DNA of 64,000 bases from Streptomyces sp. NBC_01306. Its GTDB lineage: Bacteria; Actinomycetota; Actinomycetes; Streptomycetales; Streptomycetaceae. Shown in pieces: positions 34,638 to 42,859 of the stretch. A program made the position numbers and the translations under genes. How positions within the stretch are numbered: the stretch's first letter is position 1; each line of letters opens with the position of its first letter. The stretch is from positions 124,001 to 188,000 of the forward strand of contig NZ_JAPEPC010000001.1 of the NCBI RefSeq assembly GCF_026340465.1. The letters run 5' to 3'. The notes under the pieces are model-generated. The model ran no database searches, was not told the origin of the DNA, and saw only the letters and a program-made list of their open reading frames with translations.

Positions 34638-36582
34638 GACCGAAGCCGGAAATGATCACGGGTCGGCTCCTGCCCCGTCCCGGAGCCTCAGAGTGGCGCT
34701 GGTCAACATGCCCTGGGCGCGAGTCGACGCCCCGTCGATCCAGTGTGGCCTCCTGCAGTCCATCGTGCGCGAGCACGGTCACACCTGCGATGTGCACTAT
34801 CTGAACGTCGAACTCGCCGCTCTTCTCGGCCATGATCTGTACGACGGACTTTCCGACGTACACGCCGAGCGTCTGCATCTGCTCGGTGAATGGCTCTTCT
34901 CCTTTGCCGCATTCGGTGAAGTGACCCGCGAATCGGAGTACTTCGCCGAGTATCCGGAGATCGAGGCCACCTGGTCGGGGCTCTCCGGTGGAGGCATGGA
35001 GGAACTTGTCGCATTACGGCGTGACGTCCTCCCCGGCTGGCTGGCCGAATCCGTCGAAGGCATCGACTGGGGCTCGTACGACGTCGTCGGCTTCTCCTCG
35101 ACCTTCCTGCAGAACACGGCGTCGCTGGCGCTCGGCAGGCTCCTCAAGGAACGGTTCCCCAGCCTGGTGCTCGTCTACGGGGGCGCCAACTTCGACGGTG
35201 AGATGGGCACCGAGTATCTGCGCGGACTGCCGTGGCTCGATCATGTGGTGACCGGTGAGGGGGACATCGCCCTGCCCAGGCTGCTCGCCTCCATAGCCGA
35301 CGGAACAGCCACGGCCTACAGCACCTCCACTGTCGACGGAGCAGCCACAGTCGACGGGGCGCCGCTGACGATTCCCGGTGTCCACACACAGTCCCGCGGC
35401 GCTCCGCCTCCGGTGTCCGACTCACCGCGGCTCAGCGCACTCGACGGGCTGCCGCACCCCGACTACCGCGACTACTTCGAGGCGATCGGGCGGCACGACC
35501 GCGAGAGAGTGCTGGGAAGGACCCCGGTCAAACTCCCCATCGAGTTCTCCCGTGGCTGCTGGTGGGGAGAGAAGCACCACTGCACCTTCTGCGGGCTCAA
35601 CGCGCTGGGCATGGGGTACCGCGCGAAGAGCGCCGAGCGGGCCCTCGACGAACTGGCCGGGCTGCTGCGGGACTATCCGGCTGTCCATGTCGAAGCGGTC
35701 GACAACATCCTCGACATGAAGTACATCTCGTCGCTCGTGCCAGAACTGGCCGCGCGCCACTGGGACGTGCACATCTTCTTCGAGGTCAAGGCGAACCTCA
35801 CCCGGGAGCAGCTGGCGGGCCTGCGCAGCGCGGGGATCATGCGGATCCAGCCCGGCATCGAGAGCCTCAGCAGCGCGGTGCTCGACCTCATGCGCAAGGG
35901 TTCCAGCAAACTGCTCAACATCCGGCTGCTCAAATGGGCCGGCTACTACGGCATCGGCGTGGCCTGGAACCTGCTGACCGGATTCCCCGGCGAGACCGAT
36001 GACGACTACCGCCGGCAGGCCGAACTCATGCCGTTGCTCCACCATCTGGAACCCCCCGGCGGTGCGGGCCGTATCTGGCTCGAACGCTTCAGCCCGTACT
36101 TCACCGACGACGCGTCGCCCCTTGCCGACGCGCGGCCCCGCAGCAGTTACCGGCACATCTACCCCGCCCATCTGGACCACTCGAAGATCGCCTACTTCTT
36201 CGACTACACGGCGGCGGACATCGGCTCGGACCGGGCTTTCCAGGAGCTCTCGGACGCGGCCGCACAGTGGCGGAAACGGTGGGCCGAGGGACGTCCCCGG
36301 CTGATCTACCAGCGTCTGCCGGGAAAGCTGGTCCTCATCGACAGCCGGTCGGGGCCACCCCGCCGCGCGACTCTCCAGGACTGGCACGCCGACGCCTACG
36401 AAGCGTGCGGGGACGCGCCGCGGAGCGCGGCCCGCGTCCGGGAGACGCTGGCGCGTTCCGGACCGGCGCTGAGCACCGAAGAGGTCGCCGCGTTCCTCGA
36501 CCGGTGCTGCCGCTCGCGGGTCATGGTGAGCGACGAAGGGAAGTACCTCTCGCTCGCGCTGCCCGAAAATCCCGGATGGTGA
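34612..36582 (+). CDS. B12-binding radical SAM RiPP maturase (C-methyltransferase type)
   Basis: A 656-residue protein. An N-terminal cobalamin-binding-like Rossmann domain starts at LRVALVNMPWARVDAPSIQCG (residues 26-45 and on) and includes VLVYGGANFDGEMG and HVVTGEGDIALP. The radical SAM core begins at IEFSRGCWWGEKHHCTFCG, with Cys316, Cys324 and Cys327 (CX7CX2C) as 4Fe-4S ligands. The GCWW...HCTFCGLN signature is that of the family annotated as RiPP maturation radical SAM C-methyltransferase. These install methyl groups on unactivated carbons of a peptide. The gene holds a TTA codon at residue 135, suggesting bldA control. Its 3' end overlaps the next gene. AGGAGG lies 12 bases before the ATG, somewhat far. 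Confidence 0.88.
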   Translation: MRQPLPLLRTEAGNDHGSAPAPSRSLRVALVNMPWARVDAPSIQCGLLQSIVREHGHTCDVHYLNVELAALLGHDLYDGLSDVHAERLHLLGEWLFSFAAFGEVTRESEYFAEYPEIEATWSGLSGGGMEELVALRRDVLPGWLAESVEGIDWGSYDVVGFSSTFLQNTASLALGRLLKERFPSLVLVYGGANFDGEMGTEYLRGLPWLDHVVTGEGDIALPRLLASIADGTATAYSTSTVDGAATVDGAPLTIPGVHTQSRGAPPPVSDSPRLSALDGLPHPDYRDYFEAIGRHDRERVLGRTPVKLPIEFSRGCWWGEKHHCTFCGLNALGMGYRAKSAERALDELAGLLRDYPAVHVEAVDNILDMKYISSLVPELAARHWDVHIFFEVKANLTREQLAGLRSAGIMRIQPGIESLSSAVLDLMRKGSSKLLNIRLLKWAGYYGIGVAWNLLTGFPGETDDDYRRQAELMPLLHHLEPPGGAGRIWLERFSPYFTDDASPLADARPRSSYRHIYPAHLDHSKIAYFFDYTAADIGSDRAFQELSDAAAQWRKRWAEGRPRLIYQRLPGKLVLIDSRSGPPRRATLQDWHADAYEACGDAPRSAARVRETLARSGPALSTEEVAAFLDRCCRSRVMVSDEGKYLSLALPENPGW

Positions 36583-37787
36583 CACCCCGGCAGCACGCCG
36601 AGCCCACCACGGCCGGACCGCTCGGACGGAGCGGGGACCCGGGCGAGCATCCGTTGCTGCCGCTCGCCCGCCGGGTCGCCCGGCAGCTCGCCGCGCCCGC
36701 CACCGTCGGCTCCTCGTTCATCGCGGGCAGCGTCACGGCGGGTCTGGGCAACCACACCAGTGACATCGACGTGTATCTGGTGGGTGCCGGGCTGGCCCCG
36801 GCGCGCCGGCAACTGGTGCTGGACCGCAGTCGTTTCGATGTGCAGGAGCTCTCCGTCGCCGACCTCGACGCGGCGGTCGGGCGGGTGGCCGGGGCTGCCT
36901 TCCCGGGTGACGGAAGCACGGTGGTCGCGCAGCGGGACCTGGACCTCGCGGTGCGGTTGTGGAGCGGCGAGGTCATCACCGACGACGGGGCGCTGGCCCC
37001 GCTGCGGGAGCGGCTCCGCGCCGCGCCGCTGCCGCTGCGGCGTGCGCTGATCACGCACTGGTTGACCGCCGTCCACTACGAACTGGAGGACGTGGCCGGG
37101 CTGGTGGCCAACGGTGACCCGGACGCCGGGCTGATGGCCGCACGTACCGCGCTGCTGCTCGCCGGGAAGGCCGTCGCCGCCGCGTGCGGTGACTTCTACA
37201 CCGGACGCAAGTGGGTGTGGCACCAGCTGCGGCGGGCGGCGCCGAGCGGTTTCCCTTACGAGGGTTTCCGGTATCTGCTGCGGTACGACCCGCTCGCGGA
37301 CGGCACCGGTGCCGGTGGCGGTGGCGGTTCCGGTACCCCGGCGGGTGGCCTGTCCTCGATCGCCGGCTTCACCCAGGGCTGTCTGAGCGCGGTGGCCACG
37401 CTGGGCTGGCACGGGATACCGCTGGAGCACTGGCCCTGCTGGCCCGGCGTGTCCGACCGGCCCGGCGTGTCCGACCGGTCCGAGCCGGGTTCTACGGCCC
37501 CGGTCGGCTCCCAGCAAGTGCCGGGCCTGCTGCGCCGCGCCCCGGGATTCAGTCCCCGCGCCCACAGCGGCGGAGTCGTCCTCGCCCTGCCCGCGCTGCG
37601 CCGGGTCCGGCTCAACCCCGATGTGGCGCTGGTCTGGGCGCTGTGCGACGGCGCGCCGCCCAGCACGGTGACCGGCCGGGCGCAGAAGCTCCGGGAGGCC
37701 CACCCCGCGTACGCCGGACTCACACCGGACCGGTGCGCGGTGATCATCGAACGGCTCGTCGCAGCACGGCTTGTGGAGGCGCTTTGA
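36576..37787 (+). CDS. Nucleotidyltransferase fused to a PqqD-like (RRE) domain
   Basis: A 403-residue protein with two recognisable parts. Residues 43-65 carry the nucleotidyltransferase motif GSVTAGLGNHTSDID (GS...SDxD), followed by a helical region typical of minimal nucleotidyltransferases (YELEDVAGLVANGDPDAGLM). From about residue 335 the sequence VRLNPDVALVWALCDGAPP, then VIIERLVAARLVEAL, matches the winged-helix pattern of PqqD-like RiPP recognition elements, which hold leader peptides. The start overlaps the radical SAM stop and the stop overlaps the next TTG. It may nucleotidylate the bound peptide or a carrier; that is inference. Fusion of these two domains is not something I recognise. 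Confidence 0.75.
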   Translation: MVTPRQHAEPTTAGPLGRSGDPGEHPLLPLARRVARQLAAPATVGSSFIAGSVTAGLGNHTSDIDVYLVGAGLAPARRQLVLDRSRFDVQELSVADLDAAVGRVAGAAFPGDGSTVVAQRDLDLAVRLWSGEVITDDGALAPLRERLRAAPLPLRRALITHWLTAVHYELEDVAGLVANGDPDAGLMAARTALLLAGKAVAAACGDFYTGRKWVWHQLRRAAPSGFPYEGFRYLLRYDPLADGTGAGGGGGSGTPAGGLSSIAGFTQGCLSAVATLGWHGIPLEHWPCWPGVSDRPGVSDRSEPGSTAPVGSQQVPGLLRRAPGFSPRAHSGGVVLALPALRRVRLNPDVALVWALCDGAPPSTVTGRAQKLREAHPAYAGLTPDRCAVIIERLVAARLVEAL

Positions 37788-40210
37788 CCAGCAGCGGACT
37801 TGTACGCGGAGTGGACGGAGCAGTCGACGGCGCAGTGGACGGAGCAGCAGACGGGGCAGCGCGCGGCGCCGCGGCGGGCACCACGGTCGTCCACGAACAC
37901 AGCGCCGGGCTCGACGCGTTTCTGGCGCTCCAGCGGGAGTTGATGGGGCGCTTCGCCTGGGAGTACAGCATTCTGCCGCGGCCGGTGGAGCCCGGGATCG
38001 TACAGTTCCGGGACGGCATCCGGGCCTGGCGCCGGGAGGGCCTGGAGACCCTGCCCCGGTGGATCGCCACCGCCGGCGGCCCCCGGGAGCTGACCGATCA
38101 CGTGGAGGGCGCCGGACTCCGCGACGGCACACGGAAGATCGCCGACGCCCTCACCGGGGCAGAGCCCGTGCTGCGGGAGGCGCTGGCGGCCCTGGCCCCG
38201 GGACGCGACCGGGCCGTGGAGGGCCTGGACCGGCTGCTGGACCTTCCCCGGACGGACGGCCCGCTGCGGGAGGCGCTCGGCGTACCGGCGCCGGACGAGG
38301 CGCCGTTCACCCTGCCGCTGTATCTCGTCCCGCTCGCCCCCCATCCGCCCGCGTCGGGTTTCCTCACGGAAGGGGGCGACCTCGCCGCTGCCTACATCGA
38401 CTGCCGCCGCTTCACCGGGACCACCCTCGCCGACGGGGTACTGACCCTGCTCGGCTGGGCGCTCCTCAAGTCCTTCCCCTCCGGCCCCCGGCACCTCTCC
38501 AGGGAGGTCGCCGCCCGGCTTCCCGGGGCCACGCCGTACAAGCGCAGGCTGCGGGCCGTTCTGACGAAGATCCTCGTCGAGATGACCGCCGGCCATCTCA
38601 TCCGGGCCGGGGACCCGCGGCACCGGGACTGTGTCGACGTACTCGGCACGGCCTGGCGCTACCCCCGGCTGCACGCCGTGGCCGAGCGGCACTGGACCCG
38701 CTTCCTGACCGGGCTCGCCGACCGCTCGGACGCCCTGTCGGCCATGGCCGGCGAGATCTCCCGGCACAGCCCACGCTGGTACATCGACCATGTGGACGCC
38801 TCGGCGCTGGCCGCCGACTTCTATCTGATGGAGTGGCTGTCCGCGGCGGGCGACCGGTCCGCGGCACGGCGGCTGGCCGAGTGGCTGCCGCAGCTCGGCC
38901 AGGAGTTCGCAGGTCAGCTCGATCTCATCATCGGGGCCGAACTCGGCCACTACGAACGGGTACGGCCCGGCACCGTACCCGCTCCCCTCGCCGCCTTCCT
39001 GCGGGATGTGACAACCGGCGACAGCCGGGTCGCCTGGCCCCGGACCCGCAGCGCACTGGGTCAGGCGCGCGCCCTGGATCTCGCCTGCCGGGCGTTCGCA
39101 GGACCGGGCGCTGAGTACGGCGGTGAGGCCTGGGCGCCGGTCGCCGGGATGCTGCGCCGCTACACCCGCCGTGAACTGCCGCTCTCCGTCTTCGTCGACC
39201 AGTGCTTCACGCTGGAGCACAACAACGGCTCCCTCTTCGACAAGTACTGCGACACCGACCACGTCCTCACCGTGCTCGACGCACAGGCGGCCGGTGACGT
39301 GGACACACTGGCCGAGCACGCGTCTCCGGAGGTACGGGGGCGCTGGGACCGGTACCGGAGGCAGGCCGCGCAGGGGTACGACACGACGTGGCTCGGCGGG
39401 CCCGAAAGCCGGCCCGCGGACGGCACCCGGAGCGACGGCACCACCCCGGCCGACGGCATCCCCCGGACCGGCAGCGTTCCGGCCGACGGCTCCACCCCGA
39501 CCGTCGGCGCTCCTGCCGACGGCCCCGCGGACCGCACCCCACCGGCCTCGTACACGGCGCTGACCGTCCGCGACGGCGAGCCCGGAGCCATCGGCAGCGG
39601 AAGCTCTCTGGAGATCAGTGCGACGGCGCCCGACCGGGCACCCGGCCCGCGGGAGCCGGTGCACACCCGGCGCCCGGTGTTCCGGCGCCCCTTCCCCCTC
39701 ACTCTCCACCGCTACCAGGAGGCGCGGGCTTCGCTCCGTACCGGACTGGGGGACATCGAAGTGCGGTTGTGGCCGCGGCTCGCCCCGTACACGGTCGACA
39801 ACTTCGTGGGGCTCGCGCGGGGCACCCGCGACTGGACCGACCCGCTGTCCGGGGAGCGGGGCGCCGGTGGCTTCTACGACGGTACGGACTTCCACCGCCG
39901 GCTCCCCGGATTCCTCGTCCAGGGAGGTGACCGCAGCGGTACGGGACAGGGCGGCCCCGGCTACCGGATCCCGGAAGAGGTGTGGGAAACCGCCGTCTTC
40001 GACCGGCCGTTCCTGCTCGCCATGGCCAACTCGGGCAAGGACAGCACGGGTTCACAGTTCTTCATCACGCTGGCCGCCGCTCCCCATCTCAACGGTCTGT
40101 ACACACAGTTCGGCGAGGTCCGCGATCCGGCCTCGCGCCACGTCGCCGCCGCGGTCGCCGCGTCCACCGCACCGGTCCGGCTGCACACCGTGGATATCGT
40201 CGCTTCCTGA
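37784..40210 (+). CDS. Large unknown protein with C-terminal cyclophilin domain
   Basis: An 808-residue protein that starts at a TTG overlapping the previous stop (TTGA). Residues 7-30 are a VDGA-type repeat. Residues 35-560 form a domain I do not recognise; it is mostly helical (FAWEYSILPRPVEPGIVQFR, YKRRLRAVLTKILVEMTAGH, DFYLMEWLSAAGD). A Pro/Asp/Gly-rich linker follows. Residues 649-808 are a cyclophilin-type peptidyl-prolyl isomerase: FYDGTDFHRRLPGFLVQGGD, GSQFFITLAAAP and YTQFGEV. The catalytic Arg (FHR), Gln (QGGD) and Phe (QFFI) are kept. It is the last gene of the radical SAM operon, so it may isomerise Xaa-Pro bonds of the peptide substrate or of a partner enzyme. Confidence 0.78.
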   Translation: MTSSGLVRGVDGAVDGAVDGAADGAARGAAAGTTVVHEHSAGLDAFLALQRELMGRFAWEYSILPRPVEPGIVQFRDGIRAWRREGLETLPRWIATAGGPRELTDHVEGAGLRDGTRKIADALTGAEPVLREALAALAPGRDRAVEGLDRLLDLPRTDGPLREALGVPAPDEAPFTLPLYLVPLAPHPPASGFLTEGGDLAAAYIDCRRFTGTTLADGVLTLLGWALLKSFPSGPRHLSREVAARLPGATPYKRRLRAVLTKILVEMTAGHLIRAGDPRHRDCVDVLGTAWRYPRLHAVAERHWTRFLTGLADRSDALSAMAGEISRHSPRWYIDHVDASALAADFYLMEWLSAAGDRSAARRLAEWLPQLGQEFAGQLDLIIGAELGHYERVRPGTVPAPLAAFLRDVTTGDSRVAWPRTRSALGQARALDLACRAFAGPGAEYGGEAWAPVAGMLRRYTRRELPLSVFVDQCFTLEHNNGSLFDKYCDTDHVLTVLDAQAAGDVDTLAEHASPEVRGRWDRYRRQAAQGYDTTWLGGPESRPADGTRSDGTTPADGIPRTGSVPADGSTPTVGAPADGPADRTPPASYTALTVRDGEPGAIGSGSSLEISATAPDRAPGPREPVHTRRPVFRRPFPLTLHRYQEARASLRTGLGDIEVRLWPRLAPYTVDNFVGLARGTRDWTDPLSGERGAGGFYDGTDFHRRLPGFLVQGGDRSGTGQGGPGYRIPEEVWETAVFDRPFLLAMANSGKDSTGSQFFITLAAAPHLNGLYTQFGEVRDPASRHVAAAVAASTAPVRLHTVDIVAS

Positions 40211-40277
40211 TCCGGAACCCACTTCCTGACCGAGCACAGGGCACAGGGCACAGGGCATCGGCACCGCCAGGCCACGC

Positions 40278-41111
40278 CTATTCGAAGTCGTCGTGCCCCT
40301 GCCGGTGCGCCCGGCGGATCTGGACCGTGGTCACCACTGCCGCGGCGACGGCCCAGGCCGCGCCCACCGCGGCCTCCATGAGGGCCTGTCCCTCCCAGGG
40401 GGCGCCGTCCAGGGCCGCACGCAGCGCGATGAGGCCGTGGTGCAACGGCAGTACGCTGCCGACCGCGTCGATCCACGGCAGCCGCCCGTTCGGCAGGAAG
40501 GCGCCGCTGCACAGGATGATCAGGTAGGCGAGGAGGTTGTTGGAGAGGACTTCCGCCCGTCTGCCGATGGCGAGGCTGCCCGCCACCAGACCACAGGCGG
40601 TCAGCGTGCAGGACATCAGCGCGTACAGCCCGAGGAGCGGAAGGAGATCGAGGCCGAGGCTTGTCAGGCCCGCGATCGGGGCCACCAGCGCCAGATTGAC
40701 GACCAGGACGGCGAGCCCTGCGACGGGATACGGCGCCGAGCGCGCCAGGAAGACGGCCGCGGGATGCAGCCTGCCGGTCCGGATCCGCCAGAACGTCGCG
40801 GACTGTTTGTCCGTCACCGGCACGTTCGCGACGCCGACGACATTCATCGTGGCCATGCCGAGGGCGAGCGCGCCGACGAACGCGTACCGCCGGTGGTCCG
40901 GGCCCGCCACCACACCGCCGAGGAGGGTGAAGAAGATGGTCTGCAGAACCACCCGGGGCACCGTCGCGCTCACCAGGATGACCGGCGGGTTGACGGCCCG
41001 GTACTCGTTCCAGCCGAGCCGCGCCGTCTCCGCCATGGCCCACAGCCAGGCCGACGCGGGCGACGGGGCGCCCTCCGCGGCGCGGTGGGCGAGTTTCTCA
41101 GACGAGGTCAA
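40278..41111 (-). CDS. ABC-2 type transporter permease (second)
   Basis: A 277-residue membrane protein with six predicted helices, of the ABC-2/DrrB type (AFVGALALGMATMNVVGVAN, LVAGSLAIGRRAEVLSN, FLPNGRLPWIDAVGSVLPLHHGLIALR). It overlaps the other permease gene by 14 bases and pairs with it and the ATPase to form an exporter. Three short ACAGGGC repeats lie between its stop and that of the convergent cyclophilin gene. Confidence 0.85.
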   Translation of the reverse strand: MTSSEKLAHRAAEGAPSPASAWLWAMAETARLGWNEYRAVNPPVILVSATVPRVVLQTIFFTLLGGVVAGPDHRRYAFVGALALGMATMNVVGVANVPVTDKQSATFWRIRTGRLHPAAVFLARSAPYPVAGLAVLVVNLALVAPIAGLTSLGLDLLPLLGLYALMSCTLTACGLVAGSLAIGRRAEVLSNNLLAYLIILCSGAFLPNGRLPWIDAVGSVLPLHHGLIALRAALDGAPWEGQALMEAAVGAAWAVAAAVVTTVQIRRAHRQGHDDFE

Positions 41112-41865
41112 GGGTCCCCTTCCGGCGTGCCTGGTCCACGGACCGGCCGAGCGACCAGGACGCGACGGCGGAGTACACCACGGTCAGCCCGATCGCGGCG
41201 GCCAGGGGCCACAGGTCGACCGTGCCGGACGCCGCGCCGGACAGGAACTCGTGGATCCAGCGCAGACTGACGCCCGCCGACACCCACTGGAGCCAGACCG
41301 GCAGTGTGTCGTGCGGGATCAGCAGGCCGCCCACGATGAACACCGGGTACATCAGGGCACTGGACCAGGCGAGCCCGTGTTCGGTGAGGAGGAACAGACA
41401 GGACACGAGCATGCCGAGCGCGGTGCCGGACGCGATGGCGGTGAGAAGGGCCACCAGGACCCAGACCGGATGCTCGACGCGCACGGGTATCCCGAGTACG
41501 GCGACGGTGACGGCCGTGCTGACCAGGATGACGGCCGTGCTGTAGAGGGTGGCTCCGAAACTCTTCCCGAGGAGGACGAGTTGCGGCCCGTGAACACCGG
41601 AGACACAGCGGGCCAGTGTCCCGTACGTGCGTTCGCGGCGCAGCACACCTCCCGCCATCCAGACCGTGGAGCTCCACATGGCGGTGAGCATGACGGCCGA
41701 GACGAGCCAGGTGGCGCGGCCTGCCGCCGGGGACCGGGTCCCCATGGTGACCACGAGGAAGACGGCGGGCTGGACGGCCGACCCGATGATGACCAGCGGG
41801 CTGCCGCGCATCGCGCGCTGTTCCGTGCGCAGCGCTGTCCATACCGCCCAGGGCGCCGCCCCCAT
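41098..41865 (-). CDS. ABC-2 type transporter permease (first)
   Basis: A 255-residue permease with six helices and the family pattern GGVLRRERTYGTLARCVSG and YPVFIVGGLLIP, then LRWIHEFL. The ATG at 41865 sits one base after the ATPase stop; GGTGAG four bases upstream can serve as its ribosome-binding site. A GTG at 41874 is an alternative. It is part of the leftward exporter operon. Confidence 0.85.
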   Translation of the reverse strand: MGAAPWAVWTALRTEQRAMRGSPLVIIGSAVQPAVFLVVTMGTRSPAAGRATWLVSAVMLTAMWSSTVWMAGGVLRRERTYGTLARCVSGVHGPQLVLLGKSFGATLYSTAVILVSTAVTVAVLGIPVRVEHPVWVLVALLTAIASGTALGMLVSCLFLLTEHGLAWSSALMYPVFIVGGLLIPHDTLPVWLQWVSAGVSLRWIHEFLSGAASGTVDLWPLAAAIGLTVVYSAVASWSLGRSVDQARRKGTLDLV

Positions 41866-41866
41866 G

Positions 41867-42859
41867 TCACTCACCGGCGGCCGCCTCGGCCTTGAGCGCG
41901 GCCCCGGTCCTGAGCCGCTCCGAGACCTGCGTGTACACGTCCTCCAGCCGGACCGGCGCGACGTCGACATCGAGGATCTCCGCGCCCAGCATGGCCTGCC
42001 CCAGCTGACCGAACGACGAGTGGCCCCAGTCCCGCACCCGCAGCCGGGCCGTCCAGATGGCGCCGTCGTGTGTCACGGACGCGACCTCGATGGTGTCGCC
42101 CGAGAACTGCCCGGCGCCGGGAGCGGGGCCGCGGCCGCGCACCGTGACGGTAGCGGTGAAGTCGGCGAGCCGGGCGAACTCCGCGGTCGGCAGGTCAGCC
42201 GCGACAGAGCCGTCGGCGAGCACCAGGACCCGGTCCGCGAGCCGCTCGATGTCCAGCAGGTAATGGCTGGTCAGGAGGACCGAGACACCGGTGTCCCGCA
42301 GGGCGGCGACGGAGCCCCGGAGCCGTTCCGCCTCGACCGGGTCCAGCCCCACGGTGGGCTCGTCCAGCAGCAGGAGACGTGGTTCGGCGATCATCCCGAT
42401 GGCGATGTGCAGGCGCTGGCGCATGCCTTTCGAGTACGTGTTGACGGCCCGGTCCGCGGCGTCGCCGAGGCCGACCTCACGGAGCGCGGCATCGACCCGC
42501 AGGCGCATCCCCCGTCGTCCGACCCCGGCCAGCATCGCGAAGAACCGCACATTGTCCCGGCCGGTCAGCTTGCCGTACAGGCCGCGGTCCCCGCCGAACA
42601 CCACCCCCAGGGAGCGGCGCACCTCTTTCACGTGGGTGGTGACGTCGAGGCCGAAGACCTTCGCCGTTCCGGACGTGGGCAGCAGAAGCGTGGAGAGGAT
42701 CTTGGTGAGTGTGGTCTTGCCCGCGCCGTTGCTGCCCAGCAGACCGACGATCTGGCCCTGCTCGATACGGAAGCTGACGTCCCGTAAGGCGAGGATCTCC
42801 TCGTCCTTGGCCCGGAAGCTCCGCGAGAGCCGGTCCACCTCGACAGCGAAGCCGGTCAT
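41867..42859 (-). CDS. ABC transporter ATP-binding protein (DrrA-type exporter)
   Basis: A 330-residue ATPase with Walker [10 protein letters not shown], the Q-loop region [15 protein letters not shown], signature [12 protein letters not shown], Walker [14 protein letters not shown] and the H-loop TSHYLLD. A C-terminal extension of about 100 residues is typical of exporter ATPases of the DrrA/NodI class. Its start overlaps the stop of the dikinase-like gene (ATGA). Leu25 is coded by TTA (42787-42785), a bldA-dependent codon. With the two permeases it would export the product of the island. Confidence 0.92.
   Translation of the reverse strand: MTGFAVEVDRLSRSFRAKDEEILALRDVSFRIEQGQIVGLLGSNGAGKTTLTKILSTLLLPTSGTAKVFGLDVTTHVKEVRRSLGVVFGGDRGLYGKLTGRDNVRFFAMLAGVGRRGMRLRVDAALREVGLGDAADRAVNTYSKGMRQRLHIAIGMIAEPRLLLLDEPTVGLDPVEAERLRGSVAALRDTGVSVLLTSHYLLDIERLADRVLVLADGSVAADLPTAEFARLADFTATVTVRGRGPAPGAGQFSGDTIEVASVTHDGAIWTARLRVRDWGHSSFGQLGQAMLGAEILDVDVAPVRLEDVYTQVSERLRTGAALKAEAAAGE

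Noticed and set aside
37256..39895. Long open frame on the minus strand opposite the cyclophilin fusion
   Set aside because: It mirrors the codon bias of the real gene, has Gly/Arg/Val-rich low-information sequence and no domain or ribosome-binding site.
40236..40260. ACAGGGC triple repeat between convergent operons
   Set aside because: Too short and simple to interpret beyond slippage.
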